DNA from: an uncultured Bacteroides sp.
GTDB lineage: Bacteria > Bacteroidota > Bacteroidia > Bacteroidales > Bacteroidaceae
Assembly (NCBI GenBank): GCA_900555635.1
Contig: USLU01000007.1
Span: forward strand, 69,302 to 133,301
DNA: 64,000 bases
Direction: 5' to 3'
Shown here: piece after piece, positions 53,482 through 61,464 of the stretch
Layout: every line of letters begins with the position of its first letter
How positions within the stretch are numbered: the stretch's first letter is position 1
The notes under the pieces: generated by a model
The model's database searches: none
The model's input: the letters and a program-made list of their open reading frames with translations, nothing else
What the model was told of the DNA's origin: nothing
Made by a program: the position numbers and the translations under genes

Positions 53482-54873
53482 ATGAAGAAGGGAACAGGGT
53501 TATGTATATTGCTTGCTGCTATGCTGCTTGGCTGCATCTTTGGATGTCGTGGAAATCACCATGCCGGAGATGAAAAGGCGGAAGATGATCTTCAGCAGAT
53601 AAAAGATAGCGGAGAATTGGTAGTATTGACTCTATACAGCTCAACATCTTATTTTATCTATCGCGGTCAAGACATGGGATTCCAATATGAATTAAGTGAG
53701 CAGTTCGCCAAAAGCCTGGGAGTAAAATTACGGGTAGAAGTAGCAAAAAATGTTCATGAGCTCATAGAAAAGCTGTTAGCGGGTAAAGGAGATTTGATTG
53801 CTTATAATCTGCCCATTACAAAAGAATGGAAAGATAGTTTAATCTATTGCGGAGAAGAAGTTATCACCCACCAAGTTATAGTACAACGTACCAATGGACC
53901 TAACAAACCATTGAAAGACGTAACCGAACTTATTGGAAAAGATGTATATGTAAAGCCGGGAAAGTATTACGAGCGGTTGGTCAATCTTGATAAAGAGCTT
54001 GGCGGTGGTATTCATATCCATAAAGTAACCAATGATAGTGTAAGTGTGGAAGACCTTATCATGCAAGTATCTCAAGGTAAAATACCCTATACAGTAGCCG
54101 ACAATGATCTGGCACGACTCAATACCACTTATTATCCTAATCTGAATATCAATCTTTCTATTAGTTTTGACCAACGCGCATCATGGGCAGTACGAAAAGA
54201 CTGTCCTGAACTTGCCGCCGCTGCTAACAAATGGCATCAGGAAAATATGACTTCACCTGCTTATACAGCCAGTATGAAGCGCTATTTTGAAATCAGCAAA
54301 GCTATTCCTCACTCTCCTATTCTCTCCTTGCGGGAAGGCAAGATCTCACATTTCGACAATTTATTCAAGAAGTATGCCCCCGACATTAACTGGGATTGGC
54401 GGTTATTAGCCTCATTAGCCTATACGGAATCAAACTTTGATTCCACAGCTGTTTCTTGGGCAGGAGCAAGAGGATTAATGCAGTTAATGCCGGCTACCGC
54501 ACGCGCTATGGGTGTTCCGTCGGGAAAGGAGCAAAACCCGGAAGAGAGCATAAAAGCCGCCACCAAATATATCAATGCCACCGCCAAAAGTTTTGCTTCC
54601 ATACCCGAAGAGGAACGGATCAATTTCGTTTTGGCATCCTACAATTCGGGTATAGGGCACGTATTAGATGCCATGGCATTAGCCGAAAAATATGGCAAAA
54701 ACAAAAATGTGTGGCGGGATAACGTAGAAAACTTTATTTTGCTGAAAAGCAACGAAGAGTATTTCACTGACCCTGTCGTTAAGAATGGATACTTCCGCGG
54801 CATAGAAACGTATAACTTCGTGAGAGATGTTACTTCACGGTTTGAACAATATAAGAAGAAGATAAAGAAATAG
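53482..54873 (+). CDS. mltF: MltF-like membrane-bound lytic transglycosylase
   Basis: A 463-residue lipoprotein (lipobox IFGC, Cys about 22). Residues about 40-280 form a solute-binding-protein-like domain (GELVVLTLYSSTSYFIYRGQ, FQYELSEQFAKSLGVKLRVE). Residues about 295-440 are a lytic transglycosylase domain with the catalytic Glu in LASLAYTESNFDSTAVSWAG, then ARGLMQLMPATARAMG and ASYNSGIGHV. It cleaves peptidoglycan with formation of anhydro-muramic ends. Its stop codon is the first three bases of a palindromic element. Confidence 0.93.
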   Translation: MKKGTGLCILLAAMLLGCIFGCRGNHHAGDEKAEDDLQQIKDSGELVVLTLYSSTSYFIYRGQDMGFQYELSEQFAKSLGVKLRVEVAKNVHELIEKLLAGKGDLIAYNLPITKEWKDSLIYCGEEVITHQVIVQRTNGPNKPLKDVTELIGKDVYVKPGKYYERLVNLDKELGGGIHIHKVTNDSVSVEDLIMQVSQGKIPYTVADNDLARLNTTYYPNLNINLSISFDQRASWAVRKDCPELAAAANKWHQENMTSPAYTASMKRYFEISKAIPHSPILSLREGKISHFDNLFKKYAPDINWDWRLLASLAYTESNFDSTAVSWAGARGLMQLMPATARAMGVPSGKEQNPEESIKAATKYINATAKSFASIPEEERINFVLASYNSGIGHVLDAMALAEKYGKNKNVWRDNVENFILLKSNEEYFTDPVVKNGYFRGIETYNFVRDVTSRFEQYKKKIKK

Positions 54874-54968
54874 TTATGAGTTATTAGTTATAAGTTATTT
54901 GTTTTACGCTGCGCTATTTTACACAGCAAACACAAGCAAATAACTTATAACTCCATAACTTATAACTA
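54871..54968. repeat. ATAACTT-type palindromic element, copy 3
   Basis: The element begins with TAGTTATGAG (its TAG is the mltF stop) and ends with CATAACTTATAACTA (its CTA is the metH stop on the other strand). Arms of about 35 bp carry TTATTTG/CAAATAA toward the centre, as in the other copies; the 25-bp centre differs. It fits exactly between the two stop codons. Confidence 0.8.
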
Positions 54969-57746
54969 AAAAAGATTCAGCTTTTTCTCCTGCGCCTCCT
55001 CCAAAGAAACTGTCTTCACTTGTCTGTCTTTGTTCTTATCACGCAGTTGCTGATAAGTTTCATCCAATTCTGCTTTTAATTCTTCCTTAGTTTTGGGATT
55101 CATTAGTTTGGCTGCTACAGCAGCATTTTGTGAAGCATCTTTCAAATGAACAACAGGAGCATGATAAACAGGAGCTATTTTCAATGCTGTGTGAAGTTGC
55201 GAAGTAGTAGCTCCACCTATCAATAGAGGTAAATCCAAACCTGATTTTTCAAGTTCGAGGGCTACGTGTACCATTTCATCCAATGAAGGAGTTATCAGAC
55301 CACTTAGTCCGATCATATCCACTTTTTCTTCTATAGCACGTTGAATAATGGTTTCCGCGGGTACCATCACTCCAAGATCTATAATTTCGTAGCCGTTACA
55401 AGCCATTACAACTGAAACAATATTCTTGCCTATATCATGAACATCACCTTTCACGGTGGCAACCAATACCTTACCGGCAGAAGTCATTCCCTCTTGCTTT
55501 TCCGATTCTATAACAGGTTGAAGTATAGCAACGGCTTTCTTCATAGTACGGGCGGTTTTTACTACCTGCGGAAGGAACATCTTTCCGGCACCAAACAAAT
55601 CGCCTACATGATTCATACCTGCCATTAAGGGACCTTCAATAATATCTACTGCTTTGGGATATTGCTGCAAAGCTTCCGCAAGATCTTCCTCCAGGTAATC
55701 ACCGATACCTTTAGTCAAAGCATATTTCAATCGTTCTTCCACAGGGACGTTTTCACGCCATGAGAGTTGTGAAGGGGAGGCTGATTGCACATTGTCAGTA
55801 CCGGATGCTTTAGCGGCATCCGCTTCTGCTTTAAGGCGCTCGGCTGTTTCGATCAATCGTTCGGCAGCATCGGGACGACGGTTCAAAACCACATCTTCAA
55901 TACGTTCTAAGATATCAGCAGGAATATCTGTATAAAGTACAGAGGTTGCCGGATTTACAATTCCCATATCCATACCTTCACGGATAGCGTAATAAAGGAA
56001 TACGGCATGCATCGCTTCACGAATGTAATTATTGCCACGGAAAGAGAAAGAAAGATTGCTCACTCCCCCACTGACATGAGCACCAAAAAGATTCTTCCGT
56101 ATCCACGAGGTAGCTTGGATAAAGTCGACTGCATAATTGTTATGCTCCTCCATTCCGGTTGCTACAGCAAGTACATTCGGGTCAAAAATAATATCATGAG
56201 GATTGAAGCCCACTTTATCTACCAGCAAGCGATAAGCTCGTTCGCAAACTTCAATCTTACGTTCACAAGTATCTGCCTGACCTTTTTCATCGAAAGCCAT
56301 TACTACGGCAGCGGCACCATATTGTTTAATGATACGGGCATGTTCCAGGAATTTAGCCTCCCCTTCTTTCAAAGAAATAGAGTTGACTATGGATTTACCT
56401 TGCAGACATTTCAGTCCGGCAACAATAACGTCCCACTTGGAAGAGTCAATCATTATCGGTACCCGGGCTATTTCAGGCTCAGAGGCTACAAGATTGAGGA
56501 AAGTTGTCATTTCAACTTCTGCATCCAGCAAACCATCATCCATATTGATATCAATCACCTGTGCTCCATCTTCCACCTGCTGGCGGGCGATGCTGAGAGC
56601 TTCATCATACTTTTTCTCGTTAACCAGACGGAGGAATTTACGCGAGCCTGCAACGTTACAACGCTCGCCTACATTTACAAAATTATTCTCCGGCTTAACT
56701 TCCAGCAATTCAAGACCCGAAAGCCAAAGACTATCTGGTTTTTGTGCCGGTTGGCGAGGAGTGGCACCGGCTATTAAAGCGGAGTATTCGGCAATATAGG
56801 CATCAGTTGTTCCACAACAACCACCGATGATATTCACCAAACCTTCATGAATATATTCTTTTACTTCCTGTGCCATGTCGGCAGGAGTCTGGTCGTACTT
56901 ACCCAGGCTGTTCGGTAATCCGGCATTAGGATAAGCGCTTATATAATAAGGTGCACGGGCAGCAAGTTGCTGAAGGAACGGTTTCAGTTGGCGGGCTCCG
57001 AACGAACAGTTTAACCCTACAGAGAAAATGTCGGCATGTTGCACGGATGCAAGAAAAGCATCTAAGGTTTGTCCGGAAAGTGTACGTCCGCCTGTATCGG
57101 AAACAGTAACCGAAAGCATCAAAGGCACACGTATACCGGTATCTTCCATCGCCTGTTCGGCAGCAAAAATAGCAGCTTTGGCATTTAATGTATCAAAAAT
57201 AGTCTCTATCAACAAAGCATCTACTCCACCTTCGAGCAAAGCTTCCATTTGTTCGCGATAGGCTGCGGACAGTTCATCGTACGACAAAGCACGAAAAGCC
57301 GGATTATTCACATCGGGACTCATAGAACATGTCTTATTGGTAGGTCCTACCGAACCGGCAACAAATCGAGGCTTATCAGGAGTTAGGGCAGTAAATTCAT
57401 CCGCCACTTCACGGGCCAGCTTCACGGCAGCCAAATTCATCTCCCGTACATATTCCTGTACATGATAATCTGCCATACTGACGCGAGTGGAACTGAATGT
57501 ATTGGTTTCAATGATATCCGCTCCCGCTACTAAATATTTACGATGTATATCTTGAATAACGTCAGGACGTGTCAAACAGAGCAAATCATTATTGCCTTTC
57601 AATTGTCCCGGTATATGCGCAAAACGTTCACTCCGGAAGTCTTCTTCCGCTAAATTATATTGCTGTATCATGGTGCCCATAGCACCATCTAAGATAAGGA
57701 TGCGCTCCCGCACCAAACTGCCAAGCATGTTCATTTTACTAATCAC
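54966..57746 (-). CDS. metH: Cobalamin-dependent methionine synthase without reactivation domain
   Basis: Methylates homocysteine using methyl-folate via cobalamin. Domains in order: homocysteine/zinc domain (DGAMGTMIQ; GLNCSFG; GGCCGTTDAYI), pterin domain (NVGERCNVAGSRKF; DINMDDGLLDAE), cap, and cobalamin domain with DVHDIGKNIV, GLSGLITPSLDEM and GGATTS. It stops at 926 residues, so the roughly 330-residue S-adenosylmethionine-binding reactivation domain of E. coli MetH is missing. The start is GTG 57746 overlapping the smpB stop (TAGTG) or ATG 57734. Confidence 0.95.
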   Translation of the reverse strand: MISKMNMLGSLVRERILILDGAMGTMIQQYNLAEEDFRSERFAHIPGQLKGNNDLLCLTRPDVIQDIHRKYLVAGADIIETNTFSSTRVSMADYHVQEYVREMNLAAVKLAREVADEFTALTPDKPRFVAGSVGPTNKTCSMSPDVNNPAFRALSYDELSAAYREQMEALLEGGVDALLIETIFDTLNAKAAIFAAEQAMEDTGIRVPLMLSVTVSDTGGRTLSGQTLDAFLASVQHADIFSVGLNCSFGARQLKPFLQQLAARAPYYISAYPNAGLPNSLGKYDQTPADMAQEVKEYIHEGLVNIIGGCCGTTDAYIAEYSALIAGATPRQPAQKPDSLWLSGLELLEVKPENNFVNVGERCNVAGSRKFLRLVNEKKYDEALSIARQQVEDGAQVIDINMDDGLLDAEVEMTTFLNLVASEPEIARVPIMIDSSKWDVIVAGLKCLQGKSIVNSISLKEGEAKFLEHARIIKQYGAAAVVMAFDEKGQADTCERKIEVCERAYRLLVDKVGFNPHDIIFDPNVLAVATGMEEHNNYAVDFIQATSWIRKNLFGAHVSGGVSNLSFSFRGNNYIREAMHAVFLYYAIREGMDMGIVNPATSVLYTDIPADILERIEDVVLNRRPDAAERLIETAERLKAEADAAKASGTDNVQSASPSQLSWRENVPVEERLKYALTKGIGDYLEEDLAEALQQYPKAVDIIEGPLMAGMNHVGDLFGAGKMFLPQVVKTARTMKKAVAILQPVIESEKQEGMTSAGKVLVATVKGDVHDIGKNIVSVVMACNGYEIIDLGVMVPAETIIQRAIEEKVDMIGLSGLITPSLDEMVHVALELEKSGLDLPLLIGGATTSQLHTALKIAPVYHAPVVHLKDASQNAAVAAKLMNPKTKEELKAELDETYQQLRDKNKDRQVKTVSLEEAQEKKLNLF

Positions 57747-58198
57747 TATTTTTTAAACATCCGCGCCATATCGCGTTTGTCATCTTTCTCTCTCAGGGAT
57801 TGACGCTTGTCGTACTCTTTTTTACCTTTGGCCAAAGCTATAACGACCTTAGCCAGTCCTTTTTCATTGATAAACATGCGTACAGGAACCATGGTAAAGC
57901 CGGGATTCTTGGAATCTTTCACCAAGTTATTCAGTTCTTTTTTAGTCAAAAGAAGTTTCCGCTCCCTCCGTGCCGAGTGATTATTATACGAACCATAAAA
58001 GTACTCGGCAATATGCATATTCTTCACCCACAACTCGCCGTTGGCAAAGTAACAAAACGTATCAACCAAACTAGCCTTTCCCAAACGGATGGATTTAATT
58101 TCCGTACCCGTGAGTACAATACCGGCTGTATAGGTGTCTATTAGTTCGTAATCGAACGTAGCACGTTTATTTTTAATATTTACAGGAGCCTGTTTCAT
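57746..58198 (-). CDS. smpB: SsrA-binding protein SmpB
   Basis: Partner of tmRNA in rescuing stalled ribosomes. The 150-residue protein has the beta-barrel core (KRATFDYELIDTYTAGIVLTGTEIKSIRLGKASLVD) with GELWVKNMHIAEY, and the basic C-terminal tail KGKKEYDKRQSLREKDDKRDM that enters the decoding site. Start and stop overlap its neighbours closely (7-bp gap upstream, 1-bp overlap with metH), indicating an operon. Confidence 0.96.
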   Translation of the reverse strand: MKQAPVNIKNKRATFDYELIDTYTAGIVLTGTEIKSIRLGKASLVDTFCYFANGELWVKNMHIAEYFYGSYNNHSARRERKLLLTKKELNNLVKDSKNPGFTMVPVRMFINEKGLAKVVIALAKGKKEYDKRQSLREKDDKRDMARMFKK

Positions 58199-58205
58199 AA
58201 TATAA

Positions 58206-58781
58206 TCAGTTTAGCACCACCGTCAGCTTATTAAAAATCCATTCAATAACTGCCGGACAAGCTATTAACAATATTGAGGAGAAAATGGTAAACCGCAAGC
58301 GATCTTTTTCTGCTACTTGCATTACTCTAACACTTCCTTCCCACACTACATAGACAATATAAAATTGCAGCAATAAAGCTATAATTCTGATATCGGGCAA
58401 AATGCCGATAATTATTTTAAGCAAGAAAAGCACCACCAATGCATATCCGGCAAACTGCTGTGTCAAAGGCGCGTCGCTGTTCATTTTCAACATACGCACT
58501 CGCAGTTCATTGATAAGATAAGCAGCTAAAAAATATCCTCCAAACAAGGACACAGCCACAGCACAACATTGTGTCATGGCATACTGAAAACTTTGTGGAC
58601 CACCCCATCCCATCGTTATCAATGAACCGATAAATACGGACAATCCACATAAACCAATCATAGGATAAACAAAAGCTGTAAACACCTTTCGCCTATCCTC
58701 TTCCAAACGAATTTCCTCCCAGGCACGAGCCGGAGAGGAAATCAGTTGTAATGCTATTTGAAATAAATCTTTGTAGTTCAA
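58206..58781 (-). CDS. YIP1-family membrane protein
   Basis: A 191-residue protein with five predicted membrane spans (about 35-58, 70-95, 105-130, 133-150, 165-185). The opening QLISSPARAWEEIRLEEDRR is characteristic of Yip1-domain proteins of Bacteroidetes. Function is unknown. It begins 3 bp after the NigD-like gene and ends 7 bp before smpB. Confidence 0.85.
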   Translation of the reverse strand: MNYKDLFQIALQLISSPARAWEEIRLEEDRRKVFTAFVYPMIGLCGLSVFIGSLITMGWGGPQSFQYAMTQCCAVAVSLFGGYFLAAYLINELRVRMLKMNSDAPLTQQFAGYALVVLFLLKIIIGILPDIRIIALLLQFYIVYVVWEGSVRVMQVAEKDRLRFTIFSSILLIACPAVIEWIFNKLTVVLN

Positions 58782-58784
58782 ATT

Positions 58785-59564
58785 TTAATCTTTAAATTCA
58801 TAAACTACTTCATATTTAGTCAGTTCATCTTTCTTTTTGTCTAAAGCATCAGTAGTATTATCTTTTGTTTCATTTGTATAAATAACCACCTTCGTCGGCT
58901 TATTACCTGCTTTTGCAACAAACTGTTCCAAAGCTCTATTTATATCAAACATCTTATATGAAAGCACTGCCTTCTTTGCTTCTGTGTCAGATGACTTATG
59001 ACGCAAATAAAAAACTATTTCTGAAGCGCCTGCCTTTACCTCTTCTTCATTAAATACCAAAGTAAATTCATGTTTTCCCAACGCCTCTTTAGACGCTTCT
59101 TTAACCAAGAAGATAAGTGGAACTATTAATTTACTTTTATCATAGTACAAAAACTTGATACCATAATTGCTATTTACCTCAGGACCATCTCCCATCTGAA
59201 TTAAAGTCACATTCTCAAAATTCTCACCTTTGTCAGCAGCAGCAACAGCTGGTCTATAGGTCATTTTCTCAAAGATTGTGATAGTTGCATCAATACTTTT
59301 TGTATTATTATCCACTTTTTGTAAATCTGAATCATAAGAAAACTGGAAATATACATAATCTCCTGTATACAATCCCATGTCAGTCTCATTTACCGCATTA
59401 AATTTAATGCCACCTGGAGTTTCAATGACTAGTCTTGGAAATGATTCAGTTATTTTACCAAAAGTCACATTGCTCACTGTAGGATCACCCTCACCGATAC
59501 ACGAAGTTAAAGAAATACCCATCAACAGGGTAAAAGCAATCATTAAGAATTTTAATTGTTTCAT
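58785..59564 (-). CDS. NigD-like lipoprotein
   Basis: A 259-residue lipoprotein with signal peptide and lipobox (ISLTSC, Cys about 22). The body is beta-rich, with an OB-like N-terminal part (FGKITESFPRLVIETPGG, GDYVYFQFSYD) and a C-terminal beta-sandwich ending KVVIYTNETKDN... . This two-domain layout matches NigD-like proteins of Bacteroides, whose function is unknown. ATG 59564 is chosen because it starts the signal peptide. First gene of a run ending at metH; a TAAATTTG -7 element lies at 59589-59596. Confidence 0.78.
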   Translation of the reverse strand: MKQLKFLMIAFTLLMGISLTSCIGEGDPTVSNVTFGKITESFPRLVIETPGGIKFNAVNETDMGLYTGDYVYFQFSYDSDLQKVDNNTKSIDATITIFEKMTYRPAVAAADKGENFENVTLIQMGDGPEVNSNYGIKFLYYDKSKLIVPLIFLVKEASKEALGKHEFTLVFNEEEVKAGASEIVFYLRHKSSDTEAKKAVLSYKMFDINRALEQFVAKAGNKPTKVVIYTNETKDNTTDALDKKKDELTKYEVVYEFKD

Positions 59565-59588
59565 TTTTCTTATAAATATTAGAGTTTG

Positions 59589-59596
59589 CAAATTTA
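59589..59596 (-). promoter_or_regulatory. -7 element before the NigD-like gene
   Basis: TAAATTTG on the minus strand fits TAnnTTTG, 24 bp before the ATG. The -33 region has no exact TTTG. Confidence 0.45.
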
Positions 59597-59705
59597 GATA
59601 AAAGAATCGAGTAACTAAGTGCTCTCTTCGTTTTTTTATTGTTTTTAAGATTAAATGAAAGATTAATCGAAATACTGCAAACCCTAATAGTTATTTAACA
59701 CATAT

Positions 59706-60878
59706 TCACTCATTAAAATTAGATGTATTCAAAAGTTTTCCTGTAGATGCGTCGTATGTTTTTGCTTTAAATTCAGAAAAAGAAGTTCCTCTCCATTTAC
59801 CTTTAACCTTAAATGTCTTTGTATCTCCAATCTTTCTCAATGTTGCAACATAAGTTACAGTTCCCTCGTACAAAAACAAGACTGCTTCAAGCCTTATATT
59901 GGTATGTGGTGGAACTTGAATATTAGCAGTTCTAGATTTTGTGATTTCCTTTGTATCACTTGTACCGTAAGTCCAACTTTTGCTTGCCTGTTGTTGAATA
60001 GTTGTGTTAATACCAATCGAAGGGTTTCCAGACGCACTTGGTAATCCGACGTTAAGTCCATTTGACACAGACACACTAACTCCTTCTGTTTTTGAAAAAT
60101 TAGAAGTCTCGGTATATTTTACTGACACTGAATAGTTCCATGTGGCTACACCAGAGCTTGGATTATCATAGGAATCACGATCACATATCAGTTCTGTTGG
60201 AGTGAAGTTATCAACCGACGTCATAACATACTTCAAATCAATAAGTTCATATTCGCCAACAGGAACAAATTGCCATTGAGAAAGAGTTGTTGAATTGTCT
60301 GTTCTAAACTTCAATGTAGAAGATGTAGACGATTCCGAATTCAAATAATAAGATGTCGGAGGAAAAGCCCCATTACCCGTCTGTATTTGAAAATTGCCAT
60401 TACCCAATATATTAAACATAAATCCCGGCAGTCCTAATGAACCCATAGGAGAATCATCACGAACTACCGAAAACAATCTGATTGTATTCGGTATTTTGGG
60501 AACCGCTGCACTGTACCAATTATCAGTAGCAGCAACGAGATAGTTTCCTGTTGAAATTGCATCATTACCTTTAGTTAATACTATCGATTTTCCATACTTT
60601 ATGTACCACTGTTGCCTTCCACTATTATCATCCACTGTTGTTAGTCCAACACTATTACCGGATTTTGGGCAAGATAAGAACTTCCGAGTAGAATTTCCCA
60701 TATTAATGACATTTACAGGAATTCCGTCCAATTCACTTATTGGATTAAAATCCGCTATAGAGATTGCAGCTCTTGTCTGAACCTGTTTCACATCACTTTT
60801 CATAAAATCACCTAATTCGTTTTGTTCACAAGAGAACAAAACCAACACACTGATCAATAACAAACCGATCTTTTTCAT
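59706..60878 (-). CDS. Lipoprotein with beta-trefoil-like and aerolysin-like regions (candidate pore-forming protein)
   Basis: A 390-residue lipoprotein (lipobox VLFSC, Cys 17). Residues about 55-206 have ricin-type QxW features (GRQQWYIKYG near 88-96, SQWQFVPV at 200-207), suggesting a carbohydrate-binding trefoil. Residues about 212-370 look like the aerolysin/ETX-MTX2 fold: long Ser/Thr-rich strands, a probable membrane-inserting loop with alternating residues (VSVSVSNGLNVGL to NTTIQQ, 267-296), and the IQVPPHTNIRLEAVLFLY strand typical of the family. No search was possible, so the fold is inference. A binding-only surface lectin is the alternative. Located 71 bp after a DUF3244 gene, likely one message. 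Confidence 0.6.
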   Translation of the reverse strand: MKKIGLLLISVLVLFSCEQNELGDFMKSDVKQVQTRAAISIADFNPISELDGIPVNVINMGNSTRKFLSCPKSGNSVGLTTVDDNSGRQQWYIKYGKSIVLTKGNDAISTGNYLVAATDNWYSAAVPKIPNTIRLFSVVRDDSPMGSLGLPGFMFNILGNGNFQIQTGNGAFPPTSYYLNSESSTSSTLKFRTDNSTTLSQWQFVPVGEYELIDLKYVMTSVDNFTPTELICDRDSYDNPSSGVATWNYSVSVKYTETSNFSKTEGVSVSVSNGLNVGLPSASGNPSIGINTTIQQQASKSWTYGTSDTKEITKSRTANIQVPPHTNIRLEAVLFLYEGTVTYVATLRKIGDTKTFKVKGKWRGTSFSEFKAKTYDASTGKLLNTSNFNE

Positions 60879-60949
60879 AAGTATTATATTTTAAGTCAAT
60901 AATATACTATAAAGAAAAATAGCCACATACACAAGCACCCTTTTTTCCT

Positions 60950-61327
60950 TTAATTTCTAAAAGAAAATAACCAAAATTCAGATGACAAATCTATAAATCT
61001 CTGCATAGCAGATTGTACATTCTCTGAAGCGCAGTAGGCTACAGTGCCATTTAACGAAATAATAATCTCCACATCTCCTACAGCTTTCTGGAAATCAAGC
61101 ACGATAGAATTATCACTTTCATCCAACAACACAACAATTGGAATTAAAGGAAAAGCAGAGCGACTTCCATCCTCTTCCCCCGTTGTTAAAATATCAAATG
61201 GAATATCATTCGAATACATAGAGATTTCTACTTTGCCCGAAGCCTTTGTATTTGAGGCCAAAGTATGAGCATTAGCATTCACAAATGTGAGTAGCAGTAA
61301 TAATGATAAAATAAATTTCAATTTCAT
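60950..61327 (-). CDS. DUF3244-type small exported protein
   Basis: A 125-residue protein with a Sec signal peptide (LLLLLTFVNANA). The mature part (KVEISMYSND, FPLIPIVVLLDESDNSIVLDFQ, VGDVEIIISLNGTVAY) follows the strand pattern of DUF3244 proteins. The last strands after about residue 100 diverge from the usual GxYxL...GxF ending and may be shortened or reshaped. Its function is unknown. It precedes the aerolysin-like lipoprotein gene and follows the TPR regulator gene in the same direction. Confidence 0.7.
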   Translation of the reverse strand: MKLKFILSLLLLLTFVNANAHTLASNTKASGKVEISMYSNDIPFDILTTGEEDGSRSAFPLIPIVVLLDESDNSIVLDFQKAVGDVEIIISLNGTVAYCASENVQSAMQRFIDLSSEFWLFSFRN

Positions 61328-61346
61328 AGTCTTTTCTCTTTTCGCT

Positions 61347-61354
61347 CAAAGTTA
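61347..61354 (-). promoter_or_regulatory. -7 element before the DUF3244/aerolysin-like operon
   Basis: TAACTTTG on the minus strand is a perfect -7, with TCTG at a 20-bp spacing where TTTG is expected. It lies 19 bp before the ATG at 61327. Confidence 0.5.
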
Positions 61355-61464
61355 GAGACTATTTAAACAATAAACAGAAAGAAGTACTAGGACTATTTAT
61401 CAATCATATTTCACTATGTATTAACAATATACAAAAAACAAATAGGACAATACAGAAGTTAAAT

